From Myxocyprinus asiaticus (Eukaryota; Chordata; Actinopteri; Cypriniformes; Catostomidae): a stretch of 64,000 nucleotides of DNA. Below the pieces are notes generated by a model. That model saw only the letters and a list, made by a program, of their open reading frames with translations, ran no database searches and was not told the origin of the DNA. Made by a program: the position numbers and the translations under genes. Location of the stretch: the NCBI RefSeq assembly GCF_019703515.2, contig NC_059382.1, positions 16,409,001 to 16,473,000 of the forward strand, read 5' to 3'. How positions within the stretch are numbered: the first letter of the stretch is position 1; each line of letters starts with the position of its first letter. Shown in pieces: positions 33,105 through 43,704 of the stretch.

Positions 33105-34335
33105 TGACTCCAGAGGAGGAGGCGGCGGGCGAGTTGTGACATACAACGAGAGCGCAAACCACCTTGGCGGTTGACATATGCTACTGTTGTCGTGTTGTCT
33201 GTCTGAACTAACACGTGCTTGCCCTGGATCAACGGCCGAAACCTCCGCAGGGCGAGCAGAATTGCTAAGAACTCGAGGCAGTTGATGTGCCAATGCAGTC
33301 GCGGACCCGTCAAGAGGCCAGCGGCTGTGTGCCCGTTGCAAACGGTGCCCCAGCCCATTTTGGAGGCGTCTGTTGTGACCACGACGTGCGTGGGGACCCT
33401 GCCCGTAGGAACAAGAGGTCGGTCCAAGGGCTGAAAAGACGGTGACAGACCAATGTGATGGCCACGCAGTGTGTCCCGTGGTGCCATGGCCGTCTCGGGA
33501 CTCGAGTCTGGAGCCAGTGCTGAAGCGGCCTCATATGCATCAACCCGAGCGGGGTGGTCACCGCCGAGGATGCCATATGCCCCAGGATCCTCTGAAAAAG
33601 TTTCAGTGGAACCGCTGTTCCCTGTTTGAACACCTTCAAACAGGCCAGCACCGACTGGGCGCACTCGTTTGTAAGGTGTGCCGTCAAGGAGACTGAGTCC
33701 AACTCCAAACCGAGAAAAGAGATGCTCTGAACCGGGAGGAGCTTGCTCTTTTCCCAGTTGACCCGAAGCCCTAGTCGGCTGAGGTGTGAGAGCACCAGGT
33801 CCCTGTGTGCGCACAACACGTCTCGAGAGTGAGCTAGGATTACCCAGTCGTTGAGATAGTTGAGAACGCGAATGCCCACCTCCTTTAATGGGGCAAGGGC
33901 AGCCTTGGCGACCTTCGTAAAGACGCGAGGAGACAGGGACAGGCTGAAAGGGAGGACTTTGTACTGATACGCCTGACCCTCGAACACGAACCGCAGGAAG
34001 GGTCTGTGTTGAGCAAGGATCGAGGCGTGGAAGTACGCATCCTTCAGGTCTACCGCCGTGAATCAATCTTGATGCCGGACACTCGCCAGAATGCGTTTTT
34101 GCATCAGCATCTTGAACGGGAGTCTGTGTAAAGCCTAGTTCAGAACTCACAGGTCCAAGATTGGCCTCAACCCACCGCCTTTTTTCGGTACGATGAAGTA
34201 GGGGCTGAAAAAACCCCTTCTTCATCTCAGCTGGAGGGACAGGTTCTATCGCGCCCTTCCGTAGGAGGGTAGCGATCTCCGCGCAAGGTAGCAGTGTTTT
34301 TGTCTTTCGCCAAGGTGAAGTGGACACCGCTGAAC
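33105..34335 (-). pseudogene. Reverse transcriptase-RNase H, DIRS copy 2
   Basis: The 713-codon open frame 34741-32600 spans this region but reads reverse-transcriptase sequence out of frame for about 300 codons. The true core lies in other frames. Motif A is intact as AVDLKDAYFH near 34050 but follows a TGA where copy 1 has the Trp of QDWF. Motif B is LPFSLSLSPRVF. Motif C reads YLND in VLNYLNDWVILA (frame 33987-33310), a catalytic Asp-to-Asn change. RNase H keeps all three acidic residues (TTDASKMGWG, HINCLEFLAI, VQTDNTTT). The connection region is deleted. Confidence 0.85.
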
Positions 34336-34545
34336 CTGGGCGGATGCCCTGCAAAGTGAATCGCGCAGCCGAGTCCAGCCCTCGTGATGGATTGGAAAGT
34401 GCAAGCCATGCGTCCAAGTTCCGTGCAAGGGGGACCAAAGGGACAACGTCATCGGATGTACCGGCAGGTGGGGCCTCGCGGCGGGGCGGAGCTCGAGGTG
34501 CCACACCACGTCGTGGCCGTGCTGAGTCTAAGGACATCGAAGCAC

Positions 34546-36327
34546 TTACCTGGCTCCTTGTGACCACCCCCGGAACAGCCTGGGATGGGGAGGAAGAGGC
34601 CTGTCCTCGTGACCCGTGGAGACTGTCACATCGGGGGTGGATTTGTGCCACAGCTGGGCGCTCAGGGGTGGGAGACCGCCGCTGGAGCGCCAAACCTGCC
34701 AAATGGAGTGGTGGACGGTGGTCGTGATGACGGCCATACACACCGGATACGTGACCCAGGGAACAAGGAAAAGCTCTTGAGTACTGCAGCCACTATGCAA
34801 CGCAAAATGCAAAAGGTAACAAAAAGATGAAGATCTGCTTATCAACTCCAGAGCAGTGGGTTTCGTTGTCCCTGGGTCGCCCGTCTCAAGGGCGCTTTGA
34901 AGCTTTTCACGGGTTCTGGGCGGCCGCGAGATGGGTGGCGTCTGCTTCCTGCGGTGGGCTCCACGCCGGGGCCGGGCTGAAGGGGCGGGCTGCGGCGGAG
35001 CCGGTGCAGTCACCGTAGGGGGACGCCTTTGGTGATGAGTAGACTGGGTGCGGGATCTTGAGCCACGCCGGGGCAGGATATGCCGGCTAGGATCCATCTA
35101 CTGCTCTACCATCGAGAACTGCTGGGCAAAGTCCTCGACGGTGTCGCCGAATTGGCCCGCCTGGGAAATGGAGGCAGCGAGGAATCGTGTCTTGTCGGCC
35201 TCACCCATCTCGACCAGGTTGAGCCAAAGTTGGCGCTCCTGGACCACTAGTGTGGCCATCGTCCGCCTGAGAGACCGCGCCGTGACCTCCATCACTCGGA
35301 GAGCGAGGTTGGTCGCCGAGCGCAGTTCCTGCATCAATCCTGGGGTGGAACTACCCTCGTGCAGTTCCTTTAGCGCCTTGGTGGACTTGCAGGAGAGCCA
35401 TGGCGTGCAGGGCGGAGGTGGCTTGTCCAGCTGCACCGTAGGCCTTGGCCGTCAGAGACAACGTAAACTTACAGGCCTTTGGGCACCCGTGCCAGGTGGC
35501 GGCGCTCTGCGGGCATAGGTGCACCGCGAGCGCCTTTATCCACCGGGGGATTGCCGAATAGCCCTTGGCCGTCCCACCATGGGAGTGAGGGCGGAGAAGC
35601 TGAAAAGATCGGGACCGGGCAGTAAAAAGTGCCTCCCATGACCTTGTCAGCTCTTCATGCACTTCCGGGAAGAAAGGAACGGGGGCGGGGCGTGGCTTTG
35701 AGCGGCGCCGCAAGCCCAGGAACCAATCACCGAGCCGCGAGGGTTCAGGGAAGAGCGGTGAAATCCACTCTAACCGACGCTCGCGGCTGCCCGGGAAAGC
35801 ATGTCGTCATCTCCGTGTCAGCCTGTGACTGGGCAATCGACCCCGAAGGGAGGAGCCCAGCTGGGGCTTCCGACTGGACGAGCCCGCTCTCCGATGCTGC
35901 ACTCGAGAGCTCATCACTTTCGCGGGCTCCGAATAAGAGGTCGAACTCGCCGTGAGACGAGCCGGTGGACTCACCCGGAAGCCCGATCGGGGCAGACGAG
36001 CGTGCTGGGGAATGGGAGGTCCGCGGGGGGATACCCGGCGGAGGTGGTCCCATTGGGGTCCCCAAATCACCCCCAGTGCTAGGCACGCTGGCCTCATACC
36101 CGTGGGTAAAAGGACCGAGGCGGGAGCCTCTGGGGTGGCTCGCTTTCTTACGAAGGCGAGCCGCGACCGCAACGTTGCCATTGACATATTCTCGCAATGA
36201 GAACATGACCATCCACAAACGCTGTCTCCACGTGAGCAGTGCCCAGACACGAAAGACAGTGATCGTGACCGTTAGAAGGCGAGAGATAACGAGCACAACC
36301 AGGAATAACACACAATTGGAAAAGCAT
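34546..36327 (-). pseudogene. DIRS gag, copy 2, frameshifted
   Basis: A start at 36327 gives MLFQLCVIPGCARYLSPSN, then HDHCLSCLGTAHVE, a Cys/His cluster (C-X4-C ... H-X2-C-X2-C) shared with copy 3. The central part FFPEVHEELTRSWEAL is in frame 35713-35351. The HLWLNL-type block (here RQLWLNLVEMGEADKTRF, FGDTVEDFAQQFSMVEQ) ends at a TAG (35098-35100) where copy 3 has a Gln codon. The same frame continues into an Arg/Pro-rich tail (ILPRRGSRSRTQS). At least two frameshifts. Confidence 0.8.
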
Positions 36328-36574
36328 CTTTAAAAAGATGCGTCTTTAAAAAGACGTTCCGTGTGTGCGCTCTTTTAGAGAAATATACTCTTTTAGAGGG
36401 GAAAAATGCTCTTTCAGAAAATATACTCTCTAGTTTTTCTGCCCAAGTGCCCAGGGGCGTTCTCTGCAGTGCACCAGTGCAGAGGGGGGAGAAGCCGCTG
36501 AAATGCGCCGTCAGATCCAGCAGAGGTGAATGAACAATAGTATTCAGCTAAATGAGCATGACCGTTCGGCTCCG

Positions 36575-36765
36575 AAGAGAAAATCTGAATGAGTGGTTGC
36601 ATACCAGCTCCTTTTATACCTGTATGTCTGGGGGAGTGGCATGCAAATACCACTCACCAATTTTCATTGGCCTTTTATCAAAGACCAGAGGTGTCTCGGG
36701 CTCCCAAGAGTGACTCCTAGTGTCACTACATCGACACCAACATCAAGTGAGTGACAGATAGGGAA
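36575..36765 (-). repeat. DIRS copy 2 right ITR with coding-strand promoter
   Basis: Inverse of 30792-30960. On the minus strand it reads octamer ATTTGCAT then TATAAAAG (complement at 36611-36618), pointing at gag. The outer end reads ...GACAGATAGGGAAC. This is the likely sense promoter of the element. Confidence 0.8.
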
Positions 36766-37574
36766 CTGTAGTTATGGTAGCATACTATTCTGAATGCAGG
36801 ATTATACAACATATAGAAGAAAAAGAGTGAAGAGGTACTAAGGGAGAGAGGGAAATAAGAGAGAAACTGGAAAAGCAATAATGAACAGTACAGTGTGAAG
36901 ACTGAGGGCAAGATAGAGATGGAATATATGACAGCTGCACATTGCAACATGGAGGAGAGGAGAGAGAGAGGGATATGGATAGACCAGGGAGAGAAAGAGG
37001 GAGAGACAAAATTAGAAGGATTGAGGGAGTTGAAAAGAGAGGTAGTTGTGAGCATCTCACTTGACACAATCCTGCTAAGTTGTTTATAAAATGCTAGAGA
37101 CTAAAAAGTTGACGTCTCAGTGTGTGAAGCGCTGCTGGGTAGATTGGGTTCCCCTGTCAGCTGTTTAATGCTGCCTTAATCACATTCTCTCCCTTACTCA
37201 CAGAGTTACCCATCATGACGCCAACTCCAATTTCAAAATCAAAGCAGCCGACCTGGAGGCAACAAAGAATTCTGGAATATTGATTGTTGATCTGGAACTA
37301 TTAGAATGCTAATAGTTGGGCTTCTGCAAATTCTGTGTACAAGCCAGTAATAATAACAAGCTGTTGACATTTTGTTTTTCACCATAAGAGGCATTACCTG
37401 TAGGGTATACTGTAGGTGTTGTATTGATTTAAAGCTATGTTTGTCTTTCTGTTTGTGTTGCTTTTTAGATCTTGCTACATGAGGTGAATGGTAAAACATT
37501 GGGCAGTTTGCAGCATATCAGGCCTAAGACAATAGGGTGCATTTGTGCTCGGGGTAGGTGAGCAGATATAAGGT
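36766..37574. other. Unannotated unique DNA
   Basis: Purine-rich (GAGAGA) stretch 36800-37040, otherwise nothing recognised. The minus-strand frames of 94-113 codons there are low-complexity Ser/Leu/Pro and not genes. Confidence 0.5.
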
Positions 37575-38322
37575 GTCCTTTAAAAATCTTAAAACTGAAG
37601 TGTATAATTTCTGTGACACTAGTACCATTAAACAGAATTGCAAAAATAAACATTGTTTTCAAACAGCTTTCCCAAATACTTCCCAAATCTACCTCTTGAT
37701 GTAATCCTTCCTGATATTTATGCAGTGTGATATGATTATGAATCGGAAGCTAAACACTATTAAAGTGCGACAAGACTGTGCTAGTCAGCAGACAAGCACA
37801 GCATGTGCAAACCATTCGTGCATCACAAGTCGCTGATACCTTGGTGCAGATCAATGAAGGAGACATTAACTGTGTATGCTTTGTCAGTCGCATTGCGGGG
37901 TTAAACTGATGTCATCCTTCATTTTCTTATTTTATTTGTTGCTTTTTGCTTTCAGAACAACACTTGATGAATATAAGAAGATACACAACCAATGTTTAAG
38001 ATTTCCAACCCAGCATACATTCAGTGTAAACCATAATGACGGTGACTCTCAAACTAAAACTACATTATTAAGGGAAAAGGAAAAATAAAACACAAACATA
38101 AACAGTCTGTTTCAAAAGTCTGATTCAGAATTTAAATTAAACCTGGAGATTAACACATTTTCAAGGTTTTAAATATTTTATGACAAAATAAATAAGAAGG
38201 GGGGTTCGTCGGCACAGTGCTTAACAAGCCGAACTCCAATCACATTATCTATGACTTTGCCAAATTTAGACTGATACGGTTCAATCAGACTAAAGCATTT
38301 ACATGATATAAAATATATATAC

Positions 38323-38386
<64 letters not shown>

Positions 38387-38610
38387 AGTCCTACTGAAAT
38401 GAAACGTTTTTGTGCATGTAAACGTGCTGAATGTTGCTGTGTCGGGTGGTTGGCACACTCAAACTAGGTGCCACAGAGACAGTGTTTACAGTTTTTGAGG
38501 AAGTCAGGCAATGATTGGCTTACTTATAGTTGTCTCTGTTTATTAAGCTGGGATAGGAGAGAGCATTTTAACATCGAGAAAGTTACACACCTTAGATTTA
38601 AGTGTTTTAA
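37575..38610. mobile_element. Possible interrupted MITE, same family as 43705
   Basis: The left part 37585-37690 resembles the start of the 43705 element (TGTATAATTTCTGTGACACTAG, GAATTGCAAAA). The part at about 38476-38610 resembles its end (CAATGATTGGCTTACTTATA, TGTCTCT, AAGTTACACACCTTA). The middle is filled by unrelated DNA and a TA microsatellite, so this could be an interrupted copy or two fragments. Confidence 0.4.
38308..38379. repeat. (TA)n microsatellite
   Basis: About 50 bp of uninterrupted TA preceded by imperfect TATA units. Confidence 0.95.
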
Positions 38611-39217
38611 AGTTATTATTCCAAAACTAGAACGTGGTCAGATTTGACTCTGACACCATCGTTTCTAGACTAACACTGCCGAAAAAAAAAAAAGGGAAAA
38701 AAAATAAAAAATAGAAAACAGGGGAACAGGGGAACAGCTTAAACTACCACAAACTGGTTTGCTACAACAAACTCCTAAGTTTCTTCTTTCAAAGTAGACG
38801 AAATTATTTCTGTAGGGTTTATAAACTGCAACCATTTCAGTTTGGGTATGTTATTTCTTGGGATTGAGTTTAAATGGGGGGTGCAAGAATAAGAATGTTC
38901 AGCACGTGTGCTGTAAAGATGAAGAATACAAAATCATTTTTTTTTTTTTCGTAAATAGAAGAATAGATCACTGTATTCTTTGACTGGCCTTAACTTAGGA
39001 GGTTCAGACAGCAGTCTGCATCGAAAAGAAATGCTGTCTCTCAAAGGCTCAGTGGTAGCAAAATAAGTGGCAGTCTTTTGTAGCCAGTGATGAAAGATTC
39101 ATCAGGCACAGATTGAAGTAAAAAAAAAAAAAAAAAAAACAGTCAAAATTTTAAACAAGAAATCTCAAACATTTCATCATTTATCTAAATCAGAATTAAG
39201 GTGAATGACTCATTCTT

Positions 39218-39270
<53 letters not shown>

Positions 39271-39564
39271 ATCTCTTTACCTGAGCACTGCACATGAAAG
39301 TCAGGGGCAGAATTTACGATTATTTCTTCTGAATGTAGCAATGACCTATTTTCATCTGTGTACCTGTTCTGTGGCACCACTGAATGATCAATTATTCAGC
39401 ACTGTCAGAACAGAAAGGCAAAATGAAAAAGTGTTTTAAATGAGTAATAATTGGTGGTTTAAATGTGGTTTAGTTTTTCCTCTTATACTACAAGGGTGCA
39501 AACCTATGTGCAGCATTAAAGACCTTCCTATGTAACATTCAATGCCATTTAGAGCACACCAAGT
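38611..39564. other. Unique DNA with poly-A and (CT)n
   Basis: No gene recognised. Poly-A/AAAAT tracts at 38682-38715 and 39120-39139, poly-T at 38938-38949, and a CT microsatellite at 39211-39277. Confidence 0.5.
39211..39277. repeat. (CT)n microsatellite
   Basis: TTTCT followed by about 45 bp of CT, with a few interruptions at the 3' end. Confidence 0.95.
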
Positions 39565-39812
39565 TTAAAGGGTTAGTTCACCAAAAAATGAAAATTCTGT
39601 CATCATTTACTCACCCTCATGTTGTTCCAAATCCATAGGACATTTTATCCTTCCATGGAACACAAAAGGAGATGTTTCAGTCATCATTCACTCTTACCGA
39701 ATGGAGAAAAAAATGCAAATGGAGTGAATGGTGACAAGAGACTTTCTACCTAGCATCTTCTTTTGTGCTCCAAGAAGCTTTGGGACAACATGTGAGTAAG
39801 TATCCCTTCAAG
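39565..39812. mobile_element. TTAA-type MITE, short
   Basis: TTAAAGGGTTAGTTCACC with the CATCATTTACTCACCCTCATG block typical of this family. The right end is degenerate (...GTATCCCTTCAA). Confidence 0.65.
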
Positions 39813-40159
39813 TCTACCATTATTACATATTTTTACCCAAAATGTGCACTGAGCCCTCTGATCTGGTGCAGCAGAAACCATCCTGGTTACTTTCGTAACC
39901 TCCGTTCCCTGATAGAGGGAACGAGACGTTGTGTCGATGTAGTGACACTAGGGGTCACTCTTGGGAGCCCCAAACACCTCTGCTTTTTTTAAAAAAGGCC
40001 AATGAGCATTGACAAATGGAATTTGCATGCCACTCCCCCGGACATACGGATATGAAAGGAGCTGGTATGCAATCACTCATTCAGGTTTTGTGCTGAGAAG
40101 CCGAGACCAGGTCCCGGCCATTTCAGCGGGTAGTTCAGCATTGTGGCAAGAGGGACACA

Positions 40160-40262
40160 ACGTCTAGTTCCCTCCATCAGGGAACGGAGGTTACGAAAGT
40201 AACCAGGACGTTCCCTATCTGTCACTTACTCGACATTGTGTCGATGTAGTGACACTAGGGGT
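40160..40262. repeat. DIRS copy 3 internal complementary region
   Basis: First half up to about 40208 is the inverse complement of the left end from 39881, including the TTTC/GAAA variant loop. The second half from GTTCCCTATCTGTCAC is the inverse complement of the right end (about 42485-42540), with a few mismatches. Confidence 0.8.
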
Positions 40263-40399
40263 CCCTATACAAAATGCCACAACTAGCTGAACTGTGTTAC
40301 ATGAACTGGCGGTGTGTGATGGGCAGACTGCTGTGTGCCTCGTAGCCAGCGCACCAGGCCGTCACGTAACCTCCCCCAACGCTCTTATGATCTGCTCCT

Positions 40400-40590
40400 C
40401 GTACTCCCTGACCTTGCACAGGGTCTGTGCAAGAAGGCTCACTGGGGGAAACACGTATTTGCGTAGTCCAGGGGGCCAGCTGTGTGCCAGCATATCTATA
40501 CTGAGGGGTGCCTTGGTCAGGGCATACCAAAGCGGGCAGCAAACAGGTCTACCTGTGCTCGACCGAATCGACTCCAAATCAGCTGGACCA
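40400..40590 (-). pseudogene. RNase H connection fragment, DIRS copy 3
   Basis: VVQLIWSRFGRAQVDLFAARFGMP and, in the adjoining frame, PLWYALTKAPLSIDML and VSLLAQTLCKV. These are the C-terminal connection of RNase H seen in copy 1 (17108-16930), with no catalytic residues. Confidence 0.75.
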
Positions 40591-40688
40591 CTTGAGCCTC
40601 TTGGATATGCGGTGAAATTAAATGAAAACTAAACAAAATATTCTCCTCTCGGCCCTCCACCGGGGGATGGAGTGGTCTGCTCACCAGC

Positions 40689-42139
40689 TCAGGGGCGCTT
40701 CGAAGCCTTCCTTGTGTTCTTGGCGGCCAGCCATGAGACAGGTGGCATCTGCTTCCTGAGCTGGGCTCCATGCCGGGGCCGGGCCAAGGGGGCGGGCTGC
40801 GGCGGAGCCAGTGTTGTAGTTGCAGGAGGACGCCCTTGGCGACGAGCAGACGGGGTGCGGGGTCTTGAGCCGTGCCGAGGCAGGATGTGCTGTATGGCCT
40901 CCATCTGCTGCTTTACCACCGAGAACTGCTGGGCAAAGTCCTCGACGGTGTTGCCAAATAGGCCAACCTGGGAGATGGGGGCGTCAAGGAACCGTGCCTT
41001 GTTAGCCTCTCACATCTCAACCAAGTTGAGCCAAAGGTGAGCTCCTGGACCACCAGGGTGGACATCGCCTGCCTGAGAGACCGCGCCGTGACTTTCGTCG
41101 CCCGGAGAGCGAGGTCGGTTGCCGAGCGCAGTTTCTGCATCAATTCCGGGTCAGAACTACCCTCGTGCAGTTCTTTTAGCGCCTTGGCTTGGTGTACTTG
41201 CAGGAGAGCCATGGCGTGCAGGGCAGAGGCAGCTTGTCCAGCGGCACCGTAGGCCTTAGCCATCAGGGACAATGTAAACCTACAGGCCCTGGACGGGAGT
41301 TTCGGGCGCCTGCGCCAGGTGGCGGCACCTTATCCACCTGGGGGATCACCGAATACACCCTGGCCGCTCCGCTATCGAGGCTAGCGTGAGCGGGGGAGCT
41401 GAAAGACCGGGACCGGGACCGGGAAGTAAAAGGTGCCTCCCATGATCTTGTCAGCTCCTCATGCACTTCCGGGAATAAAGGAATGGGGGCGGGGCGTGGC
41501 CATGGGCGGCGCCCCGAGCACAGGAACCTATTGTCGAGCCACGAGGGGTTAGGGGAGAGTGGAGGGTTCCACTCTAGCCCGACGCTCGCGGCCGCCCGGG
41601 AAAGCATGTCCATCATTTCCGTGTCGGCCTGGGACTGGGCGACCATTCCCGAAGGAGGAAGCCCAGTCGAAGCCTCTGTGTCCGACTGGATGAGCCCGCA
41701 CTCCGATGCTGCGCTCAATAACTTTTCTTCTTCCCGGGCTCCGAACAAGAGGTCGAACTCGCCCTGAGATGAGCCGGTGATCTCGTCCGAGCGCCCAACC
41801 AGGGTAAGCGACCGTGCTGGGGAATGGGAGGTCCATGGGGGGATACCCGGCGGAGGTGGTCCCATTGAGGTCCCAAATCACCCCCAGTGCTAACTGGCAC
41901 GGCCTCATACCCATAGGTAGAAGGACTGAGGCGGGGAGCTGCTGGGGTGGCTTGCTTCTTACGAATGCAAGCTGCGACCGCAACATTGCCATGGTCATGT
42001 TCTCACAATGAGGACAAGACCCATCCACGAACAATGTCTCAGTGTGGGCAGCACCCAGACACGTAAGACAGTGATCGTGGCCGTCAGAAGCGGAGAGATA
42101 ACGACCGCAACCAGGAATAACACACAAATGAAAAGACAT
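40689..42139 (-). pseudogene. DIRS gag, copy 3, near full length
   Basis: Start at 42139: MSFHLCVIPGCGRYLSAS, then DGHDHCLTCLGAAHTET and SCPHCENM, giving C-X4-C, H-X2-C-X2-C and a further C-X2-C, a probable zinc-binding N-terminus. After about 80 residues the frame shifts. The next frame (41865-41263) has GEFDLLFGARE, GLEWNPPLSPNPSWLDNRFL, LFPEVHEELTRSWEAPF. Another shift gives AYGAAGQAASALHAMALLQVHQAKALKELHEG (41272 on), and the last frame (40919-40689) the Arg/Pro-rich ILPRHGSRPRTPS tail. It is the only copy here with the whole gag span. Not translatable as one protein. Confidence 0.8.
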
Positions 42140-42359
42140 TCCGTGTGTGCCACTCTTTTAGAAAGAAAATATACTCTTTTTAGAATATACTCTTTTAGTT
42201 GTTTCTGCCGAAGTGCCCAGGGGCGTTCTCTGCACTCCACGTGTGCAGAGGGGGAGAAGCCGCTGAAATGCACTGTAGAATCTAGCAGATGAGGTGAATG
42301 AACTTCATGGATGAATTCAGCTTCAATGAATAGAACCGCTCGGCTCCGAAGAGAAAATC

Positions 42360-42540
42360 TGAATGAGTGGTTGCATACCAGCTCCTTTTATACCCATATG
42401 TCCGGGGGAGTGGCATGCAAATTCCACTCGCCAATTCTCATTGGCCTTTTTTCAAAAAAGCAGAGGTGTTTGGGGCTCCCAAGATTGACCCCTAGTGTCA
42501 CTACATCGAAACAACGTTGAGTGAGTGACAGATAGGGAAC
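42360..42540 (-). repeat. DIRS copy 3 right ITR with promoter
   Basis: The TATAAAAG complement is at 42385-42392 with an ATGCAAAT octamer just to the right. The left ITR has a weakened box (TATGAAAG near 40051). Confidence 0.75.
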
Positions 42541-43704
42541 TGGCTTCTTTGTGATTTGGTCTTACTAATGTTCAGTGGCTTTATTTTATTTAATAAAAGA
42601 TATGTCCAAACTCGGTTTATGAGCACATGTTTCACTTATGTAATGTAAAAAACATTACATAACATACTCACATATTGTTTGATATTCCAAGCAGAGGAGT
42701 AAAATCTGGCAGAAATATTTGTGCTGGCCCATCTTTAAATAGATCACAAATTTAAATTCAATCAGCCCTTATCATTAGAGGAATAAGAAAATAATGTTTA
42801 ATTACTCAGAGCTGTAGAAAATTTGGAAATAGTTTGTAAGTTGTAAATATCAGTGCTCTAATCTTCCTTTTCAACTTTTTTAGACTGGCAATATATCTAA
42901 TATGATATGCAGTATGTTACATAATAGTATGTTTATGCAGCGGTTGTTGCAACAATAAATTCCAGATTTGCACCTATTTTGGTGCAACAGGCACTTTCCA
43001 TAGCTTTACTTTGTCTGTGTTATACCAAAATTCTGACTCATGTAGCTTCACCTGTTCACCCTGATAACTATAGCCATAGTTTGAGGGAAAAACATATTGT
43101 GGCACAGATTGTGGACCAGGCATGGAGAGGTATAAGGACCTCATAGAGTGCTAAATTCAGGAGGGCTTATTTACTGCTGGATAAAACTAGCACTGCTATA
43201 GCCATAGCTCACTATAATAGCCTCTATTTATGATTAAGTATCCTCATTAGATAATATTATAAATTATTAGGGAGACAACAGCCGGCATCTATATATTACA
43301 ATCTATAACGACATTCAAGCAAATGCTCACTTTCCACGTTATGGACCTCTTGGAAAACTCATTATATTGGCTTGCAGCTATTACTAAACTAGGATATAAT
43401 TCAGCTTACTCTGGTTCTCTTGATTACATTTCCTTGTGACCGTCTGCCACAACAGGGTGCAATGGATCTGGATGGAATTGAAGATCACAGGAGCGAGACC
43501 TCGATAATAGATTTCATCCATTTAAAGCAAGTGATCCCAATTCTATTATTGTACCTCGAGCAAATACAGTACATGCCAACTGAACTTAAACTCCAGATTC
43601 TCTGCACTGAGTTAACCAATGTGTCATACTAAAGCAATGTAAAGCATGTTTTAAAAAGAGAATACATCAGTTTCTGACAATCTCAAAACATTATTTTTTG
43701 GTAG
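42541..43704. other. Unannotated unique DNA
   Basis: AT-rich, no gene or repeat recognised. Confidence 0.45.

Larger units (their letters stand above)
30746..36765 (-). mobile_element. DIRS-like retrotransposon, copy 2 (longest)
   Basis: 6020 bp, coded on the minus strand, with both ITRs, the ICR, gag, reverse transcriptase, RNase H and tyrosine recombinase. Compared with copy 1 it keeps the gag N-terminus and right ITR but lacks about 290 bp of the RNase H/connection region at about 33105 (copy 1 about 16922-17215). The ITRs pair about 30792-30960 with 36575-36746. The outermost ~45 and ~20 bases differ between ends, which is normal for DIRS. Stops, frameshifts and a mutated reverse-transcriptase active site make it non-autonomous. 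Confidence 0.9.
39881..42540 (-). mobile_element. DIRS-like copy 3, gag-only short derivative
   Basis: 2660 bp with left terminus, ITRs, ICR and gag. The recombinase is missing (junction near 40390, copy 1 about 15085 to 16905) and so are the reverse transcriptase and most RNase H (junction near 40600-40690). Only the connection fragment LIWSRFGRAQVDLF to LLAQTLCKV is left between. The termini are a diverged subfamily: GGTTAC-TTTC-GTAACC instead of GGTTAC-TGGT-GTAACC, and GTTGTGTCGATG instead of GTTGGTGTCGATG. It depends on other elements for any movement. Confidence 0.87.

Noticed and set aside
32600..34741. 713-codon open frame as a single real protein
   Set aside because: It reads reverse-transcriptase sequence out of frame for about 300 codons. 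Only its RNase H and recombinase parts match domains, so it is an accidental joining of frames in a GC-rich dead element.
36726..37069. Ser/Leu/Pro-rich frames of 94-113 codons
   Set aside because: Purine-rich low-complexity DNA read on the other strand.
38199..38260. Possible tRNA-derived SINE head (GGGGTTCGTCGGCACAGTG)
   Set aside because: No convincing A and B boxes in the right spacing and no tail.
14578..42540. Copies 1-3 as a segmental or tandem duplication
   Set aside because: The flanks of the three copies do not match each other and copy 3 has subfamily-specific termini, so independent insertion is simpler.
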